Source of the DNA: JAWLGW01 sp964569055
Lineage (GTDB): Bacteria; Planctomycetota; J058
Assembly (NCBI GenBank): GCA_964569055.1
Contig: CAZMSZ010000084.1
Coordinates: forward strand, 1-22,835
Length of the DNA stretch: 22,835 nt
Direction of reading: 5' to 3'
Shown here one piece after another: positions 15,387 to 22,835 of this stretch. Under the pieces are notes generated by a model. It made no database searches. It worked only from the letters and a program-made list of their open reading frames with translations, and was not told where the DNA came from. Within the stretch, counting starts at the first letter, position 1. Each line of letters begins with the position of its first letter. The position numbers and the translations under genes are program-made.

Positions 15387-18200
15387 TCAGCCCGGGATCA
15401 CCCGCTGCAGCTCCTGCAGCAGGGCCAGGGCGTGGGGGACGCGGTCGGCAGGCGCGGGCGCGACCATGCGCGCCAGCACGGCCCGCAGCTCGGGCGGGAG
15501 CCCCTCGGTCAGGGCCTCGGCGTCGATCGCGCCGGTGGTGCGGCTGCGCACGGCCGGGCGCCCGGTGTGGGCCTCGAGCGCGCACACGCCCAGGGAGTAG
15601 ACGTCGGCGCGCAGGTCGAGCTGCGGCGGGTCGTCGAACAGCTCGGGCGGCCCGTAGCGGGTGCGGGGCAGCTCGGGCTCGTCCATGCGGAGCACCGGGC
15701 CGAGGCGGCGCGCGTTGCCGAGCTCGCACAGCATGAGCCGACCGTCGTCGGCGCGGCCCAGGCTCTCGGGGGACAGGTCGCCGACCAGGATGTGCTGCTC
15801 GTGGAGGTGCGCCAGCGCCGCCGCGCCCTCGCGGAGCAGGGCCTTCAGCGCAGGGACCGCCAGCGGCCCCGACTCGCGCACCTCCTGCCCCAAGGTCCGC
15901 GCGGGGAGCTCGTCGGCGACGTAGTACATGAACCGCCCGACCAGGCCCGCCTCGTTCAGCCGCGGCAGGCCGGGGTGGTCGCAGTCGGCGAGGATGTCGA
16001 CCTCGCGGCGCAGCCGCAGCAGCGGCTCGGCGTCGCCCACGAGGTCCGGGCGCAGCACCTTGAGCGCCTTGACCACGTCGGGGTAGCGGTCCCACTGGTC
16101 GGCGCCGCGATACACGATCGCGACCTCGCCGCGGCGCATCTCCTCGAGCAGCTCGAAGCCGCCCACCTCGCGGGGGACGCCGCGCGGCCGCACCTCGGCG
16201 TGCTGCCGCACGGCCTTCTCCAGCTTGACCGCCAGCTCCGCCTCGGTGACCGGCTTGACCAGGTAGTCGCAGGCGCCCAGGCGGAAGGCGTCCTTGAACA
16301 CCTGCTCCTCCTCGACCGAGGACAGGATCAGGAGCGGGAACGGGAGCCCGTTGAGGCGGCGCGCCAGGCGGCGGAGCAGGTCGAGGCCGGAGATCCCGGG
16401 CATCTGCATGTCGACCACCGCGACCTGCGGGCTGTCGCGGCTGATCGACTCGAGCGCCTCCTCGGGGTCCTGGAACGTGCGCACGTCCCAGCCGCGCTTG
16501 CGCAGCGCGCGCCCGAGCACCGCGAGCGCGACCCTGTCGTCGTCGACCAGGGCCACGCGCAGCCCGACCAGCGCCTCCTCCTCGTCGGAGGCCTCCTCGA
16601 AGCCGGGGCTCGCGGGCGGCGGGCTCGGCGGCGGGGCGGACGCCGGCGGAGCCGGCGCGGGCGCGCCGCGTCCGCGCCCCGCCGCCGGCCGCTCCCACGC
16701 GGGCCGGGTCGGGGTCGGGGCCGGGGCCGCTGGCTCGCCCGTCACCTCCCGGTACATCCGGGTGAAGCGGATGCTCCGGAGGTCCTGCTCGTCGAGCGGC
16801 TGCGTGACCAGCCCGTCCGGCCCGCCCAGGCCGCGGCCGGTCGGCGGGCCGTCGGGCTGGGTGGGCGGGTCGCTGTCCCACGACTGGGTCTCGAGGTCGG
16901 CGCGCCCCTCCTGGGCGGCCGGCCGGCGGCCCGAAGGGGGGCGCGGGCGTCCGCCGCGCAGGGCGGCCTCGCCGACCTCCTGGGTGAGGTCCGAGTCGAC
17001 CCGCTGGGTCCTCACCGACTCGGGCGGCGGTCGCCGCTCCTCCGCGTCGGGGGCGCGGGCGGCCACGGCCAGGCGGTTGTCGCGGGTGAGGTGCCAGCGC
17101 GGGTTCCACACCGAGACCTGGGCCCGCAGCCGGTTGGGGGAGCGGGCGGGCGGCTCGAGCTCGAACAGGCGGAACATCTCCGCGCGCAGCTGCGAGATGC
17201 TCGGGCGGTCGGCCGGCTCGGGCGTGGTCGCCAGCTCGATCACGCGCTCGACGTCCTCGAAGAACCGCTCGCGCATGCGCTGCGAGGCGAACGCCTCCGC
17301 GAACACCACGTCCTGATGCCGGGCGGCGCGCACGCGCTGCGGGTCGTAGGCGCGCAGCTTGCCCGCCAGCTCGCTGCGCTTGACGTCCACCAGCTCCCGG
17401 CTCAGGCCGCCGCGCGCGATCTTGGGCGCGGCGTGGTCGTAGGGCAGGTGGCCGGTGAGGAGCTGATAGAGCAGCAGCCCCGCCTGGTAGACGTCCACGC
17501 CCAGGCCGGGGTGGGGCCGCTCGCGGTCGAACACCTCGGGCGGCGCGAACACGGGGGTGAACTCCGAGGGCGCGAGGCGCTTGCCCTGCGCGTCCTGGTC
17601 GCGCAGGAACTGCAGGCTGCGCGCGCTGCCGAAGTCGGCCAGCAGGGTGGTGTAGGCGCGCCGCTGGATCGCGTCGAAGAACTCGCGGTTGTTGACGCGG
17701 GGCTGGGTGGTGTTGAGGTCGACCAGGACGTTCGCCGGCTTGATGTCGCCGTGCACGTAGCTGTAGCGGTGGACGTGCTCGAGGGCGGCCACGACCTCCT
17801 GCACCAGCTCCACCGCGGTCGTCGCCGGCAGCGGCGTCTTGGGCGCCACCCCGCGGAACACCTTGGTGAGCCGCATGGCGGCGGGCACGTTGAGCCGCAC
17901 GAACGGGTTGGGGTGGGCCCAGCCCAGCACCGCGCACTCCACCCCCTGGAGCACGGTCGTCCCGCACAGCCGCACCACGTTCTTGTGGGGCGGCAGGTTC
18001 TTGAGGATCCGGACCTCGATCTCGTTGCTGAACACCCCGCTCGGCGCGGGGACCTTGAGCACCACCGGGCGGCGGTCGGGGCCGCGCAGGGTGTAGACGT
18101 ACCCCTGCCCGCCGTGCGCTCGCAGCCCTTGGACGGTGTAGGTCCCCGCGTCTCGCCCGTCGCGGTCGAGGACCTTGAGCTCGAAGCCCTGCTGCAGCAA
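15387..18200 (-). CDS. Ser/Thr kinase - receiver - pseudokinase fusion protein, 937 aa
   Basis: A cytoplasmic signalling protein without membrane spans. Kinase 1 (about 20-350) looks active: Gly-rich AHGGQGYVY, Lys49, Glu60, YVHGDIKPAN (Asp152, Asn157; the Arg of HRD is Gly) and ADFG (Asp189). A disordered linker (about 351-545) holds five Thr-Gln sites (398, 406, 438, 447, 466) and a Pro-rich run. The receiver (546-668) has Asp553-555, phospho-acceptor Asp597 (VVDMQMPG), Ser627 and Lys649, so it should accept phosphate from a histidine kinase. Kinase 2 (681-934) keeps Lys714 and Asp808. However, HRDLKPEN is VGDLSPES and DFG is ELG (Glu826), so it is probably a pseudokinase. TTG 18200 is the start: an in-frame TAA lies seven codons upstream and no ATG intervenes. 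The FHA/PATAN gene follows. Confidence 0.92.
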   Translation of the reverse strand: MLQQGFELKVLDRDGRDAGTYTVQGLRAHGGQGYVYTLRGPDRRPVVLKVPAPSGVFSNEIEVRILKNLPPHKNVVRLCGTTVLQGVECAVLGWAHPNPFVRLNVPAAMRLTKVFRGVAPKTPLPATTAVELVQEVVAALEHVHRYSYVHGDIKPANVLVDLNTTQPRVNNREFFDAIQRRAYTTLLADFGSARSLQFLRDQDAQGKRLAPSEFTPVFAPPEVFDRERPHPGLGVDVYQAGLLLYQLLTGHLPYDHAAPKIARGGLSRELVDVKRSELAGKLRAYDPQRVRAARHQDVVFAEAFASQRMRERFFEDVERVIELATTPEPADRPSISQLRAEMFRLFELEPPARSPNRLRAQVSVWNPRWHLTRDNRLAVAARAPDAEERRPPPESVRTQRVDSDLTQEVGEAALRGGRPRPPSGRRPAAQEGRADLETQSWDSDPPTQPDGPPTGRGLGGPDGLVTQPLDEQDLRSIRFTRMYREVTGEPAAPAPTPTRPAWERPAAGRGRGAPAPAPPASAPPPSPPPASPGFEEASDEEEALVGLRVALVDDDRVALAVLGRALRKRGWDVRTFQDPEEALESISRDSPQVAVVDMQMPGISGLDLLRRLARRLNGLPFPLLILSSVEEEQVFKDAFRLGACDYLVKPVTEAELAVKLEKAVRQHAEVRPRGVPREVGGFELLEEMRRGEVAIVYRGADQWDRYPDVVKALKVLRPDLVGDAEPLLRLRREVDILADCDHPGLPRLNEAGLVGRFMYYVADELPARTLGQEVRESGPLAVPALKALLREGAAALAHLHEQHILVGDLSPESLGRADDGRLMLCELGNARRLGPVLRMDEPELPRTRYGPPELFDDPPQLDLRADVYSLGVCALEAHTGRPAVRSRTTGAIDAEALTEGLPPELRAVLARMVAPAPADRVPHALALLQELQRVIPG

Positions 18201-18204
18201 GCGG

Positions 18205-18210
18205 CCTCCC
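18205..18210 (-). promoter_or_regulatory. Ribosome-binding site fixing a TTG start
   Basis: GGGAGG on the minus strand, four bases before the TTG at 18200. An in-frame stop at 18221-18219 excludes any start further upstream, and no ATG or GTG lies between, so this site together with TTG sets the N-terminus of the kinase protein. Confidence 0.7.
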
Positions 18211-18253
18211 GCCCGAGGTTAGCAACCGCGCGGAGGCCGGGCCACGGAAGGGA

Positions 18254-18988
18254 TTACGCCGGCCGCCCGGCCTCGAGCTCGCCGGTCGGGGCGGGCGCGC
18301 CCACCGGCGCCGACTCGGGCGCGGGCGCCTGGCGCTCGTCGGGGTCGCCGGCCCGGAGGCGCGCGCTGCCGAACACGACGAAGAACGCCAGCGTGCCGAG
18401 CGCGACCCCGGCGGGCAGGTCGACCACGTAGTGCTGCTTGACCAGCACGGTCGAGGCGGTGATCGCGGCGGCCTCCAGCCACAGCAGGGGCGCCCAGCGA
18501 GGCGCGTAGCGCTGGAAGATCCAGGCCACCAGCACGGCGTTGGCGACGTGCAGGCTGGGGAAGATGTTGTAGCCGGGGTCGATCCGATACAGCCACGCCA
18601 GGGCCGCGGTGGTGGCGTCGGTGACCTCGAACGCGGGGCGGATCATGCGCGAGGGGATCACCGCGAACATGACCAGGCTCGGGCCGTAGGTCAGCATGTA
18701 CGCGCTCGCGATCCGCCGGAACCGCTGGTGGTGCGCGCAGAACACCAGGGGCGCGAAGCACAGCGGGAAGTAGCTGAGGTACGGCCACACCCAGACCGGC
18801 ACGAACGGGATGTGCTGGTCGAGCCACACCTCGGTGATCCAGGCGGTGGCGCCGTTCCCCTCCTGGGCCGCGTTGCGGAAGTCGATCCAGTAGAAGCCGA
18901 CCGTGAGCACGACGGCCATGAACAGGCCGATCCCGAGCTTCTCGAGGACCTGCCGCCAGTGGGTGCCATCGGGGGCTCGGGTCACCAC
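18254..18988 (-). CDS. PAP2-family membrane protein (lipid phosphatase or phosphotransferase), 244 aa
   Basis: An integral membrane enzyme with about six hydrophobic spans (for example 18-34, 63-83, 95-112, 165-183, 191-208). PAP2 motifs: IPSRMIRP (112-118), a short form of the KxxxxxxRP motif; FPSLHVAN (His147, C2 motif); and VKQHYVVDLPAG (His186, Asp190, C3 motif). The C3 form KQHYVVD is typical of the Aur1/inositolphosphotransferase-like branch. It could move or remove a phosphate headgroup on a membrane lipid. The C-terminus is a Pro/Ala/Glu tail. I chose GTG 18988 because AGGAG sits six bases upstream; ATG 19075 would overlap the upstream gene and lacks a ribosome site. It is third in the hpnA-hpnN run, so lipid or hopanoid metabolism is likely. 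Confidence 0.85.
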   Translation of the reverse strand: MVTRAPDGTHWRQVLEKLGIGLFMAVVLTVGFYWIDFRNAAQEGNGATAWITEVWLDQHIPFVPVWVWPYLSYFPLCFAPLVFCAHHQRFRRIASAYMLTYGPSLVMFAVIPSRMIRPAFEVTDATTAALAWLYRIDPGYNIFPSLHVANAVLVAWIFQRYAPRWAPLLWLEAAAITASTVLVKQHYVVDLPAGVALGTLAFFVVFGSARLRAGDPDERQAPAPESAPVGAPAPTGELEAGRPA

Positions 18989-18994
18989 CGCACG

Positions 18995-18999
18995 CTCCT
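18995..18999 (-). promoter_or_regulatory. Ribosome-binding site deciding the PAP2 start
   Basis: AGGAG on the minus strand, six bases before GTG 18988 (a second GTG follows at 18985). It makes an internal start more likely than the longer reading from ATG 19075 or TTG 19081. Confidence 0.6.
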
Positions 19000-19049
19000 G
19001 GGCCGATCCCCGCAGATCGCGGGCCACGGCGCCTCGTGGGGGCGCGATC

Positions 19050-21722
19050 CTACCCGTGCCGGGACGAGCGTCCATTCGCAAGGCACGCCAGCACCGCCGC
19101 CGGGACGGTGAGGCCCGCCAGCAGGCAGCACAGGATCCCGAGCGAGACCACGATCCCGATGCTGGCCGAGCCCGGGTGGCTGGCGATCGCCAGGCTGCCG
19201 AAGCTGGCGATGCTGGTCAGCCCCGAGAACAGGACGGCGCTCCCCAGGCTGGTGCCGATCAGCGGCGCGCGGGGCCCGACCTCCAGCGCGCGGTGGATCA
19301 CGTGGACCGAGGTGTCGATCCCGATCCCGAGCAGCAGCGGCAGCGCGATCAGGTTGGCCGGGTTGAGCGGGAGGCCCCAGGCGCCGAGCAGCCCGGCCAG
19401 CCACAGCCACCCGAGCCCCAGCGCGCCGAGCGAGAGCAGGCTCGGGCCGAGGCGGCGGAAGTGGAGCAGGACGCAGCCCGCGACCAGCACGAGCGAGTAG
19501 GCGCCCGCCGCGAGGTAGCCGTTCGCCATGCTCCAGCTCGACTCGTGCACCAGGAGCGGGATCCCCGTCACCTCGGGGAGCTCCGCCTGCACCGCGGCCA
19601 AGAAGCGCCCGCGCGGCTCGGGCTCCCACAGGTCCTCCTCCGGATAGATCCGGAGCAGGAGCTGCCCGCTCCGGCCGATCAGGCGCTCCTTGAGCTCGGC
19701 GGGGAGGTTGGCGGGGGTCAAGGGCTCGGCCGGCGGGCCGGTCAGCGGACCGAGGCGGCGCTCGATCGCGGCGGCGAGCGCGCGGTCGTAGCGCCGCGCC
19801 GCCGGGTGCACGCCGTCGGCTGCCGCCTCGAGGGCCGCCTCCGTCCGCTCGAGCAGGCCCTCGAGCGTGGCGAGCGCCTCCTCCCGCCCGCCGGTGAGCG
19901 CCTCGTCGAGGGCGGTCAGGAGGGCCCCCTGCAGCCGCTCGAGCGCGGCGCGCAGCCGCTCGTCGCTCCAGTCGGCGGCGGGGGTGAGGCCGCGCGCCCG
20001 CTCCTGGAGCGCGCGGACCGCCTCGAGCCGCTCGTTCTGCTCGGCCGGGAGCCGGTCGAGCACGCTCTCGACCCGCTCCACCCCTGGGATCGCCCGCGCG
20101 CGCGCCGCGGCGCGCTCGAGCTCGGCGAGGTCGTCGGTGGTGTAGGCCAAGAACCAGCTGCTGAGCTGCTCGTCACGCAGCAGGTGGAGCTCGAGCTGGA
20201 CCGACTCGAGGGCGGGGTCCTGCAAGGCGAGGAGATTGCCGTCGTAGCGCGCGCGGGACGCGAACACGGCGGCCAGGAGCGTGAGGGCCGCGGCCACCGC
20301 GAGCACCTTGCGCGGGTGGGCGCGGGTGAGCCAGTCGATCCCGCCGAGCGCCCGCAGCGTGATCCCCGGGCCAGGGGGCGCGGCGGGCCTGCCGCGGCGT
20401 CGATCGATCAACAGCACCAGCGCGGGGAGCACGCTCAGCATGACCCCGAGCGAGGCGATCACCCCCAGCGCGGCGATCACCCCGAACTCGCGCAGCCCCT
20501 TGAAGTCGGTCAGCACCGCGCACAGGAACGCGGCCGCGGTGGTGGCGGCGCCGGTCACGATCGCGGGCCCGGTCAGGCGCAGGGTCTCGCTCAGCGCCTC
20601 GCCCGGCGACCGGCCGGCGGCCACGAGCTCGTCGTAGCGCGCGACGAGGTGGACCCCGAAGTCGACGCCCAGGCCGATCACCACCACCACGAACACCACG
20701 GCCATTAGGTTGAGGTGGCCCGGCCACAGCGCGGCGAAGCCCAGGGTGTCGATCACGGCCAGGAGCAGGCAGCCGCCGACCAGGAGCGGGGCGAGCAGGC
20801 GGCGGAAGGCGACCACGAGCAGGAGCGTGACGGAGATCAGCGCCACCAGGCTGGTCTTGGTGGAGTCCACCTCGTACGTGCGCATCTCGTCCACGTCGAG
20901 CACGGGCTTGCCGGTGAAGCCCACCTCGACGCCGGGGTGCGCGCGCTCGAGCTCGGCGGCCGCGGCGCGCGCGGCGGCGACGGCGGCCGACTTGGGGTCG
21001 AGCTCGCCGGTGTCCGCCTCGCGGAACGCGATCAGGAGGATGAAGCTGCCGTCCCCCGCGCGCACGTAGCCGACGTCGTCCCAGCCCGCGAGCTCGTCGA
21101 GCGGCGTGCCGGTCGGGTCCTCGCCGGCGAGCGCCGCGCCGAGGTCGCGCAGGAGCGTGTCGGCGATCCCGGCCAGCGCCGCGTCGCCGCCGCCGCCGCC
21201 CGAGTCGCCCGCGGCCAACCGCGCCTCGAGCTCGCCCGCGAACCCGTCGATCGCCCCGGGCAGCGCCCCGTCGGCGAGGCCGGGGAGGAGCCGCTCCGCC
21301 ATGGCGTCGAGCTGCGCGAGCTGCTCGGCGTCGGCGTAGAGCAGCGCCTGAGCGCCCAGCCGCGCGGGGTCGAACCGGTGGAACACGCCGCGGAACCGCG
21401 TGGTGTCCGCCCGGACCCGCGCGGCGAGCGCGTCGGCGACCGCGCGGGCGGCCTGCTCGTCCTCGCCCCGCACCACGGCCACGATCGAGTTGAGGTCGCC
21501 GAACTCCGCCTCGAGGTCGAGGAGCTTGCGGACGTAGGGGACCTCCTTCCCGATCAGGTCGATCCGGGCGGTGGCCATGACGAGCCGCTGCGAGGCGAAC
21601 AGCCCGGCCAGCACGGCGAGCGCGAGCCCGACCCCCACCACGCTCGCGGGGCGCCGCTCGACGACTCCCGCCAGGCCGACCAGGAGCCGGGTCAGCGGTC
21701 CGAGGGGGGCGCCGGCCGTCAA
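19050..21722 (-). CDS. hpnN: HpnN-like RND transporter (hopanoid/lipid export, MMPL family), 890 aa
   Basis: An inner-membrane RND/MMPL exporter. It has a duplicated plan: TM1 (about 27-45), a large periplasmic domain, then five or six spans with GVDFGVHLVARY in the loop after a core helix; a second TM (HPRKVLAVAAALTLLAAVF), a second periplasmic domain rich in helices, and a final TM block with GIGIDTSVHVIHRALE. In HpnN proteins this pump delivers hopanoids to the outer membrane, and the length (about 850-900) fits. The start is TTG 21722, overlapping the stop of the epimerase gene as TTGA; the frame is open upstream to 22400 only as antisense of that gene. The assignment to HpnN rather than a generic MMPL protein leans on the HpnA-like neighbour. 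Confidence 0.85.
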   Translation of the reverse strand: MTAGAPLGPLTRLLVGLAGVVERRPASVVGVGLALAVLAGLFASQRLVMATARIDLIGKEVPYVRKLLDLEAEFGDLNSIVAVVRGEDEQAARAVADALAARVRADTTRFRGVFHRFDPARLGAQALLYADAEQLAQLDAMAERLLPGLADGALPGAIDGFAGELEARLAAGDSGGGGGDAALAGIADTLLRDLGAALAGEDPTGTPLDELAGWDDVGYVRAGDGSFILLIAFREADTGELDPKSAAVAAARAAAAELERAHPGVEVGFTGKPVLDVDEMRTYEVDSTKTSLVALISVTLLLVVAFRRLLAPLLVGGCLLLAVIDTLGFAALWPGHLNLMAVVFVVVVIGLGVDFGVHLVARYDELVAAGRSPGEALSETLRLTGPAIVTGAATTAAAFLCAVLTDFKGLREFGVIAALGVIASLGVMLSVLPALVLLIDRRRGRPAAPPGPGITLRALGGIDWLTRAHPRKVLAVAAALTLLAAVFASRARYDGNLLALQDPALESVQLELHLLRDEQLSSWFLAYTTDDLAELERAAARARAIPGVERVESVLDRLPAEQNERLEAVRALQERARGLTPAADWSDERLRAALERLQGALLTALDEALTGGREEALATLEGLLERTEAALEAAADGVHPAARRYDRALAAAIERRLGPLTGPPAEPLTPANLPAELKERLIGRSGQLLLRIYPEEDLWEPEPRGRFLAAVQAELPEVTGIPLLVHESSWSMANGYLAAGAYSLVLVAGCVLLHFRRLGPSLLSLGALGLGWLWLAGLLGAWGLPLNPANLIALPLLLGIGIDTSVHVIHRALEVGPRAPLIGTSLGSAVLFSGLTSIASFGSLAIASHPGSASIGIVVSLGILCCLLAGLTVPAAVLACLANGRSSRHG

Positions 21723-22741
21723 GAGGCCCCGGCCGCCATGGCGGGCAGCGGCGCCACCGTGCCGTGGGCCTGGAACCAGGCGACCGCGTCGCGCACGGTG
21801 GTCTCGAGCGGGGTCTGCGGCAGGCCGAGCTCGCCGATCGCGCGGCTCGGGTCGAACACCATGCGGTGGCGCGACATCTTCACGCCGTTGAGCGGCACGC
21901 CCGGCGGGCGCCCGGTGACGTGGTCGGCCATGAACGTGCTGACGGCCCCCGCCATCCAGGCGACCCCGTAGGGGATCCGGAACCGCGGCGGCCGCTTGCC
22001 GGTCACCGCGCCGACCACGCCCAGGAACTCGCGCAGGCTCAGGTTGCCGTCGCGGTGGCCGAGGATGTAGCGGCGCCCCGGCTGCCCGCGCTCGTAGGCG
22101 AGCAGGTGGCCGCGCGCCACGTCGCGCACGTCGACGAAGTTGAGCCCGGTGTCGAGATAGAACGGCATGCGGCCGGCGAGGAAGTCGACGATGATCTTGC
22201 CGGTCGGGGTCGGCTTGACGTCGCCCGGGCCGATCACGGCGGCCGGATTGACGATCACCACCTCCTGCCCGGCGGCGGCGGCGTCCAGCGCGACCCGCTC
22301 CGCCTCGAACTTGGTCCGCTTGTAGTCGCCGCACAGGTCGGCCGGCGTGGCGATGGTGTCCTCGTCGGCCGCGCCGCCCGGGGCCGCCTGCCCGATGCAC
22401 GCCACGCTGCTGGTGTAGACCACCCGCCGCACGCCCTCGGCCCGCGCCGCCTCGAGCACGTTGCGCGTGCCCTGCACGTTGATCGCGTCGAAGTCGCCGG
22501 CGGGGCCCCAGAGCGCGTAATAGGCCGCGGCGTGGAACACGGCGTCGCAGCCGCGCATGGCGGCGCGCAGGCTCTCGGGGTCGCGCACGTCTCCGCTGAC
22601 CCAGCGCAGCGCCACGCCCTCGAGCTGCGCGCGCGGCGAGCCGTCCCGCGCCAGGCAGCGCACCTGCCAGCCGTTCGCGGCGAGGTCGCGCGCGACGTGC
22701 CCGCCGATGAAGCCCGTCGCCCCGGTGACCAGCGCCTCCAT
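21719..22741 (-). CDS. hpnA: HpnA-like NAD(P)-dependent sugar epimerase (extended SDR), 340 aa
   Basis: An extended short-chain dehydrogenase/reductase, the hopanoid-associated sugar epimerase type. It has the Rossmann motif GATGFIG (7-13), SGDVRD (49-54), FHAAAYYALW, the catalytic TSSVA (Ser111-112), Tyr140 and Lys144 (DYKRTK). Also present is the stretch KPTPTGKIIVDFLAGRMPFY, which I know from HpnA proteins, followed by LDTGLNFVDVRDVARGH. The epimerase acts on a nucleotide sugar, presumably for hopanoid side-chain or glycolipid assembly. ATG 22741 has GGGGAGG five bases upstream; the frame extends seven codons further without a better site. Its stop overlaps the hpnN-like start, so the two are translationally coupled. 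No squalene-hopene cyclase gene is in the window. Confidence 0.92.
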   Translation of the reverse strand: MEALVTGATGFIGGHVARDLAANGWQVRCLARDGSPRAQLEGVALRWVSGDVRDPESLRAAMRGCDAVFHAAAYYALWGPAGDFDAINVQGTRNVLEAARAEGVRRVVYTSSVACIGQAAPGGAADEDTIATPADLCGDYKRTKFEAERVALDAAAAGQEVVIVNPAAVIGPGDVKPTPTGKIIVDFLAGRMPFYLDTGLNFVDVRDVARGHLLAYERGQPGRRYILGHRDGNLSLREFLGVVGAVTGKRPPRFRIPYGVAWMAGAVSTFMADHVTGRPPGVPLNGVKMSRHRMVFDPSRAIGELGLPQTPLETTVRDAVAWFQAHGTVAPLPAMAAGAS

Positions 22742-22835
22742 TACCGCCTCCCCGCAGTCCACGCGCGGATCCGCCGCGCGGCGGCTCGTTTTACCTGACG
22801 AGGGGGGCGGCGGAAGGGCGAGGACCCTGGGCGAG
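22742..22835. promoter_or_regulatory. Upstream region of the hpnA-like operon
   Basis: The last 94 bases hold the GGGGAGG ribosome site (22753-22747, minus) and a perfect palindrome CCGCCGCGCGGCGG (22771-22784). A short A/T patch CGTTTTACCTGA follows at about 22787-22798. The palindrome may be an operator or simple GC-rich coincidence. No clear promoter elements seen; the region continues beyond the window. Confidence 0.3.

Noticed and set aside
19076..19081. TTG 19081 or ATG 19075 as PAP2 start
   Set aside because: No ribosome site, and both overlap the hpnN-like stop; AGGAG before GTG 18988 is much better.

Overview
The window is very GC-rich (roughly 72-75% by eye) and almost fully coding, with many GTG/TTG starts and 4-base stop/start overlaps. 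A signal-peptide beta-barrel protein ending in Phe, hopanoid genes of the HpnA/HpnN type and an FHA/kinase/PATAN signalling pair point to a diderm bacterium of the Myxococcota or Planctomycetota kind. The sequence alone does not settle the phylum. No plasmid, phage, IS or CRISPR features were seen.

Layout, left to right. Positions 1-2501 (minus) hold the SbcCD nuclease operon: sbcD, a 61-aa Arg-rich small ORF, then sbcC running off the left edge. Positions 2502-3097 are gene-free and full of imperfect tandem repeats. Next comes valS (minus), whose leader region carries an inverted pair of a dispersed repeat. Upstream of that is a small gene (minus) joining a SWIM zinc finger to a DNA polymerase X-type catalytic core. 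A secreted alpha/beta hydrolase (plus) diverges from it. At 8735-12033 (minus) metG is followed closely by a gene of unknown function and then a MazF/PemK-like toxin that overlaps it by 4 bases. An outer-membrane barrel protein (plus) diverges from metG. A third copy of the dispersed repeat sits in the convergent gap after it.

Positions 13838-18200 (minus) form a signalling pair. The first gene is a 937-aa protein with an N-terminal Ser/Thr kinase, a Pro-rich linker, a response-regulator receiver and a second, degenerate kinase domain. The second is a zinc-ribbon/FHA protein with two PATAN (DUF4388) domains. The kinase linker carries five Thr-Gln sites whose +3 residues match FHA preferences, so the two products may dock on each other. 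Positions 18254-22741 (minus) form an operon-like run: hpnA-like epimerase, hpnN-like RND transporter (TTGA overlap) and a PAP2-family membrane enzyme, probably concerned with hopanoid or lipid synthesis and delivery to the outer membrane.

Best candidates for something undescribed are (i) the kinase-receiver-pseudokinase protein with its FHA/PATAN partner and the TQ linker code, (ii) the SWIM-PolX protein in which the third catalytic Asp appears to be Gln, and (iii) the MazF-like toxin coupled to a 267-aa partner unlike any antitoxin I recognise.
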